From assembly GCA_037833965.1 (NCBI GenBank), contig AP031352.1, positions 26,662,501 through 26,726,500 on the forward strand: 64,000 nt of DNA, in the 5' to 3' direction. The notes under the pieces were generated by a model. It was not told where the DNA came from. It worked only from the letters and a program-made list of their open reading frames with translations, and ran no database searches. Below, piece by piece: positions 47,908 through 60,289 of the stretch (position 1 is the first letter of the stretch; each line of letters opens with the position of its first letter). This stretch comes from Marchantia polymorpha subsp. ruderalis (Eukaryota > Streptophyta > Marchantiopsida > Marchantiales > Marchantiaceae). A program made the position numbers and the translations under genes.

Positions 47908-50900
47908 GAAATTGACGCTTCCCTCCCCTGACTTGCAGGCGGCGTCCACTGCCGCTCGACCATTCCACTGACTACCACTACTGCACCAACAAAATCCTTG
48001 AGATCACATGCCCGGAAATCTTAGCAGGTGTCACCCAGATCCCCGCATAGTCAAGCTCGCAATTTGCATGCTTCCGTCTGGAGAGAAGGAAAGGAGAATT
48101 TACACGGACGACATGTCTCTCTCGTACACAAACCAGCCATTGCCACGATGTGGGCTGCGCATTGTGCTGGCAGAGCCATAAACTTCTGCTGTGGATCTTC
48201 CCATTAAGGCAAGCATCGCCAAATGCGAGCACGCGAGGACGACGCTGGACAATAGTTCAAATGCAGAAGGGTTTTCCTCAGCGCAGAAGGGATGCGATGA
48301 CCACTTCAATACAGGCGCAGATAGATTGTGAAGATGTACAATGCGCTTGATGGCTAATGCTCGATGGGAGTTTGTAGGACGAATTCACCATGAAGGAAAT
48401 CAGAGCAAGAGAGGAGAGACCAGGAAAGGTTACCCGTGCAAGTCTAAGAACCGGTTGGCGTCGCTGTCAGACACATCCCAGTGACAGAAAAACGTTCTCT
48501 CGCCGCAGTCAGCCATGGCTCATGAGCGAGGGCGTCGTGGCAATTAAAGAGGGATGAAGGTTGACGTCTGGTCTTGATGAATCTCGTGGATCCCCGACCA
48601 TCCCACCAATTGGCCAAAAGTTCACGTATGACAGTTCTCACTTCCGTGGAGCACCGCCCTTCCTGCAGCACTCTGGCAGATGGCATGACCCCAATTCAAT
48701 GTTTCAGGCCTTTTGATATCTCTTTCCGAAAGCGATCCGATCACACCGTGGCCTAATCCTAATCCGAATCCGAATCCTCTCAGCAACAGGCGCAGACGTC
48801 CGGGGAGACCAGAATGCCTCTCAGGTCCTACAGACTTGCACCCACTGCAGAGCTCGGATGCATGAGTACGATGAAATTCTCGAGCAAATGAAGCCACGAA
48901 AGAACAACCGCCCGCCGGCGACTGTTGGAAGGCCGCAGCAACGCAACCAGAAATCTATCTGTCAGTTACTCTCACTAACCACTCCCGTGACTCGATTCAT
49001 TGACTCGGCTTCGATTCTGTTATTCAGGGTACAGATCCTCCAGCTCGATCTCCATCGGAGTGCCAGCGATTTCATGCGCACTGGAGAAACTGCTGGTCGA
49101 GAATGACGGCAATGACGGCAGACACCCGGTGAGACATTTGAGGACATTCGCAGATTTCTGTCTGCTGCCTCAAAGGAGGCATCGAAGGCCCGAAGGACCG
49201 TCGGAGCAAAGGGCAGCACAGCGACCGTTGGGCACCCGGCAGGCAGGGCTACGAAGAGGGGATTTGGGCAGAGCAGAGCTTGTCTCCTCAGAACTTCGTC
49301 GTTGCGGCGTTTGCAAAGCCGACATTTGGGGAGTGACCGATGCGTCATCGAAGACCATAATGATCTATCATGCATGTTCCTAGGCGTTAATCCAAATGGT
49401 TGCAAAATGGTACGCCACTGCGAACATAAACTTGCCAAGAAACAATCAGAGAAACATAACTGCCTCAAATCTGGCTACGGTCGAACCTCAGATGTGCAAT
49501 TATTCCGCAGAGTAGTGTGCGCACATGGATCGTAGAAGGTCGTGCTTATAGTGAAGTTCCTATTTTACTCGTGGCTCAGATTCAACCTGAGATCCGAAAA
49601 GCGGACAAGCTGCTCGCCAGCTTATCCTTGGCACCATCAAGAATGATCGAGCACGCCACTGCATGAACTTTGGACTTTAACAAGCATTACTGCAAGTAGA
49701 CCAACAGCACTCAAAGTGCCGCATCTACGCACAACATTCATGTTTGTGGCCATGATATTCTAATAGTATCCCAAAATTCGGAAGGTGCTTTGAGTATAAT
49801 GTGGAAAGGGGACAAGAAATACGTGGGAGGTATCTATGAAAACTTTCGAGTATGAAACCCGAGAAACCTAGTCTCCAGTACTATTTACTAATACGTAGAT
49901 GATCAAATGAGTTATAAAATTGCTTAAAGTTGGATAGCAATAGCAAGTGATCTCTATAAAGCAATAGATTCCGGAAATAAAAATCCTAACGTCTCGTCTT
50001 GTAGGATAAGCTTTTGTACAATCTGAAAAAAGCATGTCGAAATTCACATCCAGAACCTATAGCTTGTGTATAAGCTCTAAGATTACAATAAGAAGTAGAT
50101 AAGATATTTGCAAAGTTCTATACAAAGGCTGATGTAATCACCCTCTTTTCCCGTTTTAAGAAAGGAGTAATTATCATTCTTAACCTATTTTACATGTAAC
50201 ATATATATCCATCACGTTTGTAATATCCAATATAACACTCTAAACTTCACTACACATATGCTGAGATTCTATCATTACAACCCGTATTTTAGGAAAATAT
50301 ATAATCACAAACAATCATAAGCATTCAAACAATCAAAAGCTTGCGAGAATCTTTGTACATACATTGGAGCATTTGAAAGTTGTAAAAGATTATGTAGTAA
50401 ACAATCGTAAGTTGAAGTCCCTATATGTTGCCAAAGTCTTTTTTGATCCAATTTTCGTTCACTAGACTATAATATAATAAAGTGTACATTTGGCTCCATG
50501 TTACATAAAAACAACTTGAGATAAACACAACTAACGTCTCTCAACATTAATTGATTATATGTCTTTGTTTATTTATTTAAATACATATGTATGCTTCAAC
50601 GAATCCATCCTCATGCATTTGAGTATGTCATCCATGCATTTTTTTCCCACTGAAGTATTTAGTGTAACAAATTAGAGTTGTCTAGATTTCTCTACATAGA
50701 TCCAAGTTGATAGACGCTGCTGAAGACTAGTAGCTTATGTGTCATAATTGCACATGATTATGCCAAAGCATATGCGAATTGTACAACTTCATCGGATGAA
50801 ATAGAGTCATTAGCATTTGTAGATATCGCCACATGCTCTAGCAATATTATGCTCCAACTGCTCTATTCGAGGTATCATGACTAAAATTGGTGTTTTACGT

Positions 50901-52640
50901 ATTCTGCACATTGAAGTCGTGCAGTATCATTGCTTCAAAATACAACTGGATAAATTTCCGGTTTCTTCCTTGTCAAGACTTCCAGGAGTAACACTACAGA
51001 TGCTTTAATAAATGATGATAAACTTGGTATGTAAGATACTATTCAGACCTAGTATCTTGACATCCATACGATCCTACCTAATCATGGTTTAGAATAGAAA
51101 CTCTGAAATGTAATGATTGGTTTAATAGCATTTAATGTAGACCTTCTTAACTTATGAAATACATGCTTCATTATCTTCATTTATGAGCATTGGAGTAGAA
51201 AAAACATTTGAAAAATCACGAGTTTCTCTTGAAAGATATTGCAAACTTAAAGATGAAGTTTATTCCACTGCTATTATTCACAAAGCTCTTTCAGGCTTGA
51301 GACCTTGAACTTTGAAACTGTCTTTAGCAAAAACAGTTAGTGGTATATTTCACATTCAAGCTGCCATATTGCCAGGCAGTTTCGACATTCATCATCTAAG
51401 CTTGTGAAATGCATTACTTGATAAACAACCTTATCTGACAGAAACTATCACTTGGAGTAAGTCTTCTTCTAATCGATGGCTTCATGTTTGGTAAAACCTT
51501 CAGCAAGAAACTAACATTTGTACCAAGTTGAATTCCCTTACTTATCATGTATTTTCACAGATGATTATACGCTTACCAGCAGAGGCTAACATTTTACTTC
51601 AAATTTGTACGAGACCAGACCGTAATCATCAGCGGCTACCTATGCCCACCCAGAACATTACCTGTGCCACCCATGCTATTCAAATTACGCCCATGTATTC
51701 AAAAATTATGTAATGTGTATTGATTGAGTCCTTGATCCGCTAATCGAAAGATTGTATTGCCAGCTCAAATTTGCGCTTCAAAGCTGGAGGTAAGTGATTG
51801 ACGGGTCTGACTGACTGATCGAGTTCCACACTCTTGCCCATATTGAGCAGCATGGCGTTGTGTGAAGTCTGTAGTCTATTATTGACAAGCTACTCAATCT
51901 GGTAATCAATAGAAGCAGGAAAAAAGGGGCTATCAATTTCCACAGCTGATACTTGATCTCCAATTGTAGATTCAGAAGAATGAAAGAGGTAGTTTAGCCA
52001 GGTGATGCATGTCGGCACAGTAGTCCGACGACTTCAGACTGCATCATATGTTTTTAGTAGATTATTATATATTACTATCATATAATATATAGTTTATTTG
52101 AAACCTCAAATCTTTGACAAAAGATAGACGAAAAAATGTTTTGACTTTCAAATCTCCCAAGTTTTGGAAACGGCGTTCTAATTGAAACTTGCCCTCGAGC
52201 TTAACGTCACTTGAAGTGAACAAGTCTCTGACCGCTGTATCCACTCTAACTGTAAACACGTACCGAAAATTGGGTGCTACCAAGGCAGAGAAGCAATTCG
52301 AATACCAATTCATGATGAAAGAGAAAGCACGCAGTAAGGACCTTCCCACTTCAGTTTAAAGCGCTGTTGAGATTATCGAGCACTTTATAAGCACGTCATG
52401 CATGTGTTCGGCTGAATGACTTACACCCATCTTAGTAAAAGCAAATATGGTGCCGCAGATGTCTTTTGTGAATCTGCTTCTTCGGAAGGTTAAGGTTAAT
52501 TAAATTGAGCTGGAAACAAATGTATTATAGCTGAACTCTCAGAAAAGTTTGTGGAATAGTACATATGATGGTAAAAGATTATGACAATGATGATGCCAGG
52601 AATCAATCTCCAGCGAAAGTTATGAGACTCGGTGGTTGGA
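47908..52640. other. Long intergenic stretch, no recognised gene
   Basis: The first 0.3-1.5 kb (GC-rich) probably contains the MATE leader and promoter. Open frames there (for example 48962-49468 minus, 49000-49383 plus) overlap one another and show no domain. From about 49.7 kb the DNA becomes AT-rich and looks like decayed sequence. No LTR or transposase motif was recognised with confidence. Confidence 0.45.
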
Positions 52641-52669
52641 TCCTCTCTCTCTCTCTCTCTCTCTCTCTC
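52641..52669 (+). repeat. (CT)n dinucleotide microsatellite
   Basis: About 14 uninterrupted CT units. Confidence 0.95.
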
Positions 52670-55450
52670 AGAACTTGCACAATTGATCTGAAAACTGGAA
52701 GCTTTTGCTGGAAAGCTCAATCTACTTTGAGAATAGGACATCTCTATTCATAGCGAAGGAGTCAGAAGGACACATCTATATCGAATTTCGTATCTGTCGC
52801 AGTCATCAATCAAGTTACAGTAGTGTAACCAAATTTATCCTCGTGTACGACTGCTCACAAGCGCTTGTCAAATTGGTCACATGCTTTCTCGGAGAAATTT
52901 CAACTAAACCACCGTTACCAGCGCAAGTCTAGTTTGAAGGAGTAATGGCAAAGAGGATAATAACATCGATGAGGTGCACTGTTCGTCGACATCCGTCACT
53001 GTTATCAAGTGTACATGAGAAAATCCAGGGAGCCCTTCGATATAAGCTATACCTGAGTAAGATCTGGAGTCAGGAGACTTTCCAAATTCAAGTCTTTCAT
53101 CAGGACTTCGAAAACCTTTTCTTCCTTGGAGAACACAAGGAGGACCTATGGACATAGCTCGATGGATGCTTGCAATCTTGGAGGTGCAGGTCGCATGTGC
53201 CAGCAGTAATCACCAGTGTGATGTCTTGATCTTGCATATGACTATTCCGAATCAAGCTCATCGTACCTCTCTGTGGGCCATGATTTAGAGTTCGTAACGT
53301 TGAAAAGTTTGACTCTTGAGAAGTCAAAGGGGAATTAGCACAATCTCCGGCAGAACTGGTGGCGACCATATGTTGACGGCTGTTGATGGTCGTCTCCCTC
53401 CCTGACAGTCAATCCAAATGGAAGACTACTGGTCGTGATTTGCGTGTCGACTGTCGATGTGGTTGCAGCGCTCCTTTCATTCCATGCGACGCAGTTTGTC
53501 TATCGTGAGTTGATGACTCTCGCAATATTCGGATTGCAATAAACTTTGTTGTTCTCAGGTTGCGGAAATTCGAAGAAGTCATTGCATTCATGTGGTGATA
53601 CATTTACCAGCCTCACTAGTGTAACGGTGGTCCCTCTTTTCGAAAGCATGTACTGCATGGAGACTGTGTCCATCAGATTTCTTCTGGAATTTTATTACCC
53701 TGAAAACACGAAATTGCCCATCTATGGTACGTCTAGGATTTGTAAGGGCGGAAATCAGATTAACTTCAAAAGTATGTCTGAGTGTTGTGAAATACGTATC
53801 TGAGGTTGAATACCACTGCCAGGATCAGTACTACAGTTGAGAAACATGAATAAGTCTAGAATGTTCTCAAAGTTGGCAATTCCTGAAACCTATAAGTGAT
53901 TTTTATATGCGGTGAGCTATATACAACGCCCATAAAATCCTAGCTTGGAAAAACTAGCCGCATTCTGTAGAAGGTTAACTTCAACATTCAAATAAGTTCG
54001 AGGATTAGAATCTCTTTGTGATTTTTCTTCGTATTAGGCACTGACCTCTGATTTGAAATAATCAGTGATTTTACTCTTTAAACTTGTCTTAAGTGGCATG
54101 TGAATTGATAACGCAAACAATGATGTGTAAGCCATATGCAAAGTCAGGACCACTTTCTATGTGGAAGTTATATCTTCACTCACAATACAACCTAAAGTGT
54201 ACAGTAGATGCTCAGATCTCACACTCCTGAACTGCCTTGTTGACAATTTGTGTACGGCCATGTACGTTGCAAAATGACTGCACGCTTCGATACTACTTGA
54301 GAATACACAAGTTTGACTATTTCATCAGCATAGATCAGATGAGATCATAGAATCATAATGATTAGTAGTAATCATGATTCTCTCGATGTGATTCCCCTCT
54401 GCTGTGCGGAACCCGCTTCTCATTTGTTACAAATGTAGTGATCTGGTAAAAAACATTAGAAAAATGGGGCACACATGCAGACAGAGATTTATAAACCTTA
54501 GAATGGGAGATACTAATTAAAAATTAATGAGGGAAAGAAATGAACCCATAATATCATTAGAAGATGTAACGATGAGGGCGCCCTGTGGAAAAGGTAGGAA
54601 AAAATTGCAATTCAGATCATGAAGAGGTTCAGTGCATTTAATATTCGGAATCGTTCTATTGTAGCACTGTTATCATATTTCCTAAGCTGCTTGGACTAGT
54701 TTGCAGATCCAAACGTCCAACCAATGGTTCAATAAGATGGACCAAATTTGGACGGTTTAAGAATCCTGTCCCCACTCCAGGTACGCTCCCGGAATTCGAG
54801 GCCTCGAAGGCTGTTAGCAATTTTCTAAGACAATGATTGGTATCTGTTTCACTTTTTCAAGTCAACCTACGTGAGACCGATATCTTCTTTACAAACTTGT
54901 ATATAATTCGTTGATAATTTTAACATAATTATATTCTTTACAACTGCTTGACCTTTCACATCAGTCGATTCTCCAAAGTTTTGGTACTGCAGTTCAGATG
55001 TTTTCTTTTACAACTGAAGAAGAAATACAGAACAATGTAGTACCAACTGACATTTGTATAAGCTTCGACTATTCACGATAAGGCTTGTACAAGAATATCA
55101 GTTAAGAAAATATCAAAATTTGTTGATTTAGTCTGACACGTGTAGTATTTGGAAATATGACCAATATTAGGAATCTGTTCAAGTGTGGGACCAGTGTGCA
55201 ATCCTATGAAACCTAAATGACAATATCATTGGAGATACCTTACGGAGCAATTATGCATGGTTCCATCAATGAAAGTCCACGAGTTTTCAAATATTAGGAG
55301 GGACTGATTGTCTACTCCGTGGTATCATGTCTTGCCTTGGCCAGATTCATTCGTACATCCATGCTGATTGATCAGCCCCATCCTTGGGCACCGTTCACAA
55401 GAAACGTGGACTTCTACAAAGCCAACTTTTTAAGAAGCACTGAATCAGTC
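52670..55450. other. Intergenic DNA, no recognised gene
   Basis: Several open frames under 90 codons show no domain. A small imperfect hairpin (GAATCAT...ATGATTC with TGATTAGTAGTAATCA at its core) lies near 54350-54385. The right part should include the promoter of the small HLH gene. Confidence 0.45.
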
Positions 55451-55458
55451 GTTGAGTG

Positions 55459-55465
55459 TATAAAG
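55459..55465 (+). promoter_or_regulatory. TATA box of the small HLH gene
   Basis: TATAAAG lies about 35 bases upstream of a leader-like segment (from about 55495). That segment ends in a good 5' splice site (GCAGAG/GTAAGC at 55548/55549). Confidence 0.5.
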
Positions 55466-55548
55466 CATAAATCTTCGTTAATCTGAAGTAGTTGTCTTCA
55501 TTTTAGAGAGCCCTCTTCACCCAGAGCCACTCATCTCGCAAGGCAGAG

Positions 55549-55805
55549 GTAAGCCATTTCTAAGAAAACTTTTTCGTTGATACGCTGTGATTTTTGCATA
55601 AAAGAATGTTTTCGATCGTGATATTACTGATCAGATTTTCTTCTTTCGACGCTAAATAAGAACTTGCTTTTAGAAAGCATCCAATATGATGAGCTTCAAA
55701 ACTTGTAGACTAAGTAATTTTCTTCATGAAGATGAAGACTAATAACCGCAAAAGTGTCGATGTTTTGTTGTAAGTTGATCAATTCTTCCATGATGGGATT
55801 TCCAG
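55549..55805 (+). other. Leader intron of the small HLH gene
   Basis: Donor GTAAGC at 55549 and acceptor TTTCCAG ending at 55805 enclose 257 bases. The acceptor lies six bases before the ATG. Such a tidy intron supports the neighbouring short frame being a real gene. Confidence 0.55.
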
Positions 55806-55811
55806 ATCATC

Positions 55812-56183
55812 ATGTCGTCGGTGTCGACAACAGCAACTGAATCTGTATCAAATGGTGTCGAAGGTGGTCAAGTCTCGCCAAACACAAGTGAGGGATCTGA
55901 CTGCACTTTCTCATCCTTGAACTCTGAGGACATATCCTTGGGTTTTGAATCTCCCGAAGAGATTGAAAAGTTGAACCGAATGATATTTCTGTTGGGCAGT
56001 CTCTTGCCAGGATTACCTCGTGTGGACGAGGAAACCATCCTCAATTGTGCGATTGAGACCATCTGCAAGCTGAAACATGATATTCGTGCGCTAGAGCAGG
56101 AGCTAACAATCTGCAATGAAACCAGTGGTCCCGTAAATCCCGATGAAACTGTGCATGCGAACTTCTTTGAGAATCAGAAATGA
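55812..56183 (+). CDS. Small helix-loop-helix protein without a basic region
   Basis: This is a 123-residue protein in one coding exon. Residues 1-45 are Ser/Thr/Glu-rich. Residues 47-98 fit a plant bHLH dimerisation domain: helix 1 EEIEKLNRMIFLLGSLLPG, loop with LPRVDEETIL, helix 2 CAIETICKLKHDIRALEQEL. This resembles the KMDKASI..DAIEYIKELQ pattern of typical bHLH factors. The segment before helix 1 is acidic (SPEEIE) where DNA-binding bHLH proteins carry Arg/His/Glu residues, so it probably cannot bind DNA and may act by pairing with other bHLH proteins, as Id or PRE proteins do. That role is inferred. A TATA box and leader intron lie upstream. No symbol is given because the orthologue is not known to me. 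Confidence 0.65.
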   Translation: MSSVSTTATESVSNGVEGGQVSPNTSEGSDCTFSSLNSEDISLGFESPEEIEKLNRMIFLLGSLLPGLPRVDEETILNCAIETICKLKHDIRALEQELTICNETSGPVNPDETVHANFFENQK

Positions 56184-57596
56184 ACACGGTCTCCAGAAGC
56201 ATGCACAATGTGTATATATTTATTTGGGTGGGACTGGAAGAAGCTGGTAGCAGAATTTTGGTCAAGTCTTGACTATTGCAGGTACTATAGTATTTTGTAG
56301 GTGATTGCTTGTCATCGTGCTGTGGACGACTAGGGATCAAGGAGACGACGACAAGGATATAGTCATAAAGGATCGTTATGTATTTTCTCCGATGTGGATG
56401 AGATGTTCTCTTATCCAAGTTAATCAAGAAAGATTTGATGTCTTGGTTGATCACCTTTGCTATGAGATATCTTTGTTTGATCACCTTTGCATTTTTCAAC
56501 TCAATGCCAGACTTTATTGCATGATGATGTGGAAATTAACATCCATAAATCTTATATTATGTAAGTTTTTTTGGCATTTGGATTATCGATCAGTCAGCTC
56601 TTCAAATTTTTTTCATCTACGTCATGGTGGCTCTACAATTGCTCTTGGTGTCTGCTCTTTCATATGATGATACCTAAGTTTAAGACCTAAACTTTGACAA
56701 GTCAAAGTTTGGGTATTAGACTTGGGATTATAGTAACTCAGGTTGTATATGATTACCCTGTGAACTATCACAACTTAATCTGTAAATCTCATATTTTTCT
56801 GAACAAATTTTTTCTTGATTGATTATGATATATTTTCAACCTTTTTAGTAGACTGAGAGGCGCTTAATTTACGCAGACAATTTTTAGTATAAGTATATAA
56901 ATCCGGTTATAGATAATATGTCATTTAAAAATTTTCTATACCAGTATTTAGATAGATAATCAACGGTTTTGGTTTTAAAAAATTAACATCAAATACAAAA
57001 GTTACATATTCCTTTGAATTTCCTAGACTTTTAATTCTATAATGCTCCAATTTAGATTTTCTTCTGTTCAATACACATTTGTAGGTAGGTTACCTTACAC
57101 TGCTCAAGGTACATACAATGCGAGAGCAATGTAAGTCCTAGTGAAAACCACCAAATACACAAGACTTAATAACTTTCAAAAATTTGGATTTCAAAGTAAA
57201 TTCATCATATTCTTTTTGGAAACATCCATGAAAACTTGAAATATTAATCTAAAAATTTTTACAACTTTGCTATTGTACGTGCTAAATTTTACATCTTTGT
57301 AGCAGATACTTTCCGAATAAGCCATAAGTTTTCTTACTTTAAAATTTTTTTATACTTTCTTACTTTGGGGGCTACTCTGGATTTAATCCAAGGCATATTC
57401 ATCGCCTTTGATCTCCGAAGAATCATATCAACCAGTAAGACCGAAGTGAATTTGAATTGATAAACTTGAAACACTAAATTCAACAGTATTTTCGTTTGTA
57501 AAAAATAATTACAACAAATTTGACACGGCGAACGGAGGCTAAGCCTCCGGTCTTAAACCTTCGCCTACCGTCGATCTCAATCGTTGACTGGTTCCT
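56184..57596. other. HLH gene 3' flank and AT-rich DNA
   Basis: No further gene is seen. AAGTTTAAGACCTAAACTTT followed by GACAAGTCAAAGTTTGGG near 56670-56713 gives overlapping short inverted repeats. At 57532-57552 CGGAGGCT and AGCCTCCG form a small GC-rich palindrome beside the next open frame. Confidence 0.45.
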
Positions 57597-57902
57597 ATGT
57601 GGGCTCGGATCCTTCACGCACAGAACATGACGGACCCGCACCTGGGTAGCGATTTGGAATGGATGAATAATCTAGACAGGTTGACCTGTGTCACAGGTAA
57701 GCGAGGCCGGTTGCCTGAGAACTTCAGGTCTCGGCGAAAAGACCTAATTCATCAATTGCGTCCGTCCGACGTCCGTGATCGGTTTCAGAAAGTGTCGGAC
57801 GTATATATGTCTTCGGACGATTTAGTGAGAGTAGTCAAACACCGGAGCTTCAACGACGAAGAGATTGCGCCGTGGTACCTAGGCCTTGGCAAGGTAACGT
57901 AA
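57597..57902 (+). CDS. Hypothetical 101-codon open frame running into a transposon end
   Basis: The frame is GC-richer than its surroundings. It encodes a charged, soluble-looking peptide (Arg/Asp-rich, for example LRPSDVRDRFQKVSDVYM) with no domain I know. Its last eight codons lie inside the left terminal repeat of the element at 57879, so the original 3' end, if this was a gene, was altered by the insertion. It may be a captured or truncated gene fragment or chance. Confidence 0.25.
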   Translation: MWARILHAQNMTDPHLGSDLEWMNNLDRLTCVTGKRGRLPENFRSRRKDLIHQLRPSDVRDRFQKVSDVYMSSDDLVRVVKHRSFNDEEIAPWYLGLGKVT

Positions 57903-58761
57903 AAGTTAAACGGGTAATAAAATGAGTTCTACCCCTACCGTTACCACGTTGGTCGCGCTTTACTTATACCTTTACCTCTACTTTACCCATACATCGGGTA
58001 ATTACCCAATAAAATTTAAAATTACACTTTACCTTTACTTTAAGTGTTAAACGGGTAATTGTCCAATAAAAATAAAAAATACTTTTTCTCTTTAATTTAT
58101 CCGTTAATCAGATAATTACCCAATAAAAATAAAAAATACATTTTACCTATATTTATTCATCTACGTTCTTGAATCACCAAATGGTTGCATTATGATAAGA
58201 GTTTCTGATGACAACTTCTGAACATCAATACAAAGATTATCAGTTTGCCAATAATAAGTGAAAAGGTTATTTTATTATCTAAATAATATAAATAAGATGT
58301 GTAAATATATTTTTTCTAATTATTAAAAATCTTTCGATATAAAACATGAAAAACTGTCTGAAGGATGTGAATCCTTCATCATTTTCTATTCTTAACCTAC
58401 TCTTTTAGTCAAAATATGGAAAGCTTGAGCACCATTAGACAATTGTATTATTTATGTCGATAAATTAACAATCTTAGCATTTCTTACAACTGGAAGACAT
58501 GTCAACGCTTTGCTCTGATATAGGATTATACACGTATTTATAATTATTATTCTAGAAGCCATAAGTTTTGTTATATACAAAAAATCTCACAAATAAATAC
58601 TGCCAACTTAAGAGATAATTACTCGGGTAATGGGTAAATAAATGGGCATTACCTTTACTCACCCTCTCCGTCACCCATTGAAAATCTTCCTACCTTTACC
58701 CCTAACTTTTACCTTTTACCCTCGAGTAAAAGGTATTTTAAGTTACCTTGCCGAGGCCTAG
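57879..58761. mobile_element. Non-autonomous DNA transposon with 26-bp terminal inverted repeats (hAT-like)
   Basis: The left end starts CTAGGCCTTGGCAAGGTAAC and the right end, reverse-complemented, starts CTAGGCCTCGGCAAGGTAAC; the match continues for about 26 bases with two differences. TGGTA flanks both sides (57873-57877 and 58762-58766), a possible short target duplication. The 883-bp body is AT-rich, with many GGGTAATTACCC-like and AACGGGTAA motifs near the ends, like the subterminal repeats of plant hAT elements. No transposase is present. Confidence 0.75.
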
Positions 58762-59194
58762 TGGTAGGGGACCACAGTTCCGGCCAGGGAACAGAGATGT
58801 TCCTGGATGTTAGATTATTTCGATGGTTTTTGATGATTAACTGCTTCGATGTTGGGGGATGATTGTGCTCAAGAACCTGCTTGTTTGATGGAATGTAGAG
58901 CTATAATAACATATACGACTCTACGACTCTAACCTTTGCTCCAAGGAAATGTCCCGATATTGAATTCAATTCATACATTCACATTACATATCCAGTTCAA
59001 ACTTCGCTTCTAAGGAGATGTTCTGTACGTTGTACCAAGTCCACAACTTACTCGGTACGAATTTTTCTACAAGATAGATTTTCAGAACTTCCGACCTTGT
59101 ATTGTGGAGTTCTCTCACCGATGCATCTGTAATGGTAAATTTCCTTGCTCTGATTAGGGACACTGTCAGGAATGTTTCCAGTGACACTAACTTT
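58762..59194. other. Intergenic DNA
   Basis: No gene recognised. An 86-codon minus-strand frame (58984-59244) overlaps the 3' end of the next call in another frame and has no domain. Confidence 0.4.
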
Positions 59195-59683
59195 CTACAA
59201 CACCTTGCTAAATTGATCAGTTTGCATTTTAGTTTTCTCAACAATTTGTGCTCGGGCGCATAGCAATTGGTACAGTTTGAAGAACATTACTGTCATATAT
59301 AGAAAGAAAATTCCAGCTGGAGTGCACGCCAAAGTCGATAAAATTAAAGAGATGAAAACAAGTCTCCCGATGATCGCAGTTTGACTAGCATACGGACAGA
59401 AGTGTTCCCCGTACCGAACAGAATACATGCAGAATATCCGACTTTTCGTTGCAACAACTTCACGCCACTTCTTCTCACTGTTCTCTGTCTGAGATGATGT
59501 GAAAGAAAAACGGCTACTGCATAGTATGCATGACAACGAGGATAGAAACTGCACTATAGCGGATATCCATGTCCAGAATAGATCAATGTACGACAAGTCT
59601 CCCAACATTGCGAAGAGAAACGGGTCCCGCCACGAAGTGTACAGTGCAGGAAGAGAGGAACATGATCGTTTCCTCAGGACCAA
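59195..59683 (-). CDS. Hypothetical membrane-like open frame (162 residues)
   Basis: Two or three hydrophobic stretches are visible: around residues 24-58 (MLGDLSYIDLFWTWISAIVQ followed by FLSSLSCIL) and 105-140 (GRLVFISLILSTLA, GIFFLYMTVMFFKLYQLL). No family is recognised. It may be an exon of a spliced gene or a chance frame. Its Cys/Ser-rich composition is not clearly that of a real protein. Confidence 0.25.
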   Translation of the reverse strand: MVLRKRSCSSLPALYTSWRDPFLFAMLGDLSYIDLFWTWISAIVQFLSSLSCILCSSRFSFTSSQTENSEKKWREVVATKSRIFCMYSVRYGEHFCPYASQTAIIGRLVFISLILSTLACTPAGIFFLYMTVMFFKLYQLLCARAQIVEKTKMQTDQFSKVL

Positions 59684-60289
59684 ACGTTCGCTGCGTCATG
59701 CATCAAAGAGTCGATGATCCACGGTCGACTGCTTATACCTCCAAAGTCGCTTGCGCTAAAGTACACCTCAAAGGCTGCAGCTATGTAACTCCCGAACTTT
59801 GGCACCGTCATGCTGGTCATGTACGAGTTCCTAAAACACTACGGAACTTGGTGAGCGCTGCTTAAATATACGTCTGCAGAAGTTGGAACCCCAGTGCAAA
59901 TATGGATCAAGTCCTGAGGATGTTGAAACCCAGGCTGATGACTAAAGAATGCTTGCTGCAATTAATGTACAAATGTTTGAAGGCTGAGTCAACACTAAGT
60001 TGTATACACTAAGCTAGCTAGCTACCCATTTTCAGGAAGGTGACGCTAGCCTGCTTGGCAAGGCCAGCTCCCATTGACAGATCCAAGGTTCTCATCCGTT
60101 GCTGTACGGGAAGGTCTAGCATCCAAACGCAAGACCCACCTGAGAACCTTGCAGTTCATTTTGGATCGGTGTCTTGGAGGGCAATCGGGTGAGGCAGATC
60201 CTCGAAAAAAAGATGAGGTTCAATATTTTTTGCCGCATGGAGAAAAAAACTCGCGTGTGTTGTGTATCCAATGTTACCTACAATTTGCG
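59684..60289. other. MRG gene 3' flank
   Basis: Contains the 3' untranslated region of the minus-strand MRG gene. Overlapping plus-strand frames (59499-59865, 60074-60307) show no domain. Confidence 0.5.
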
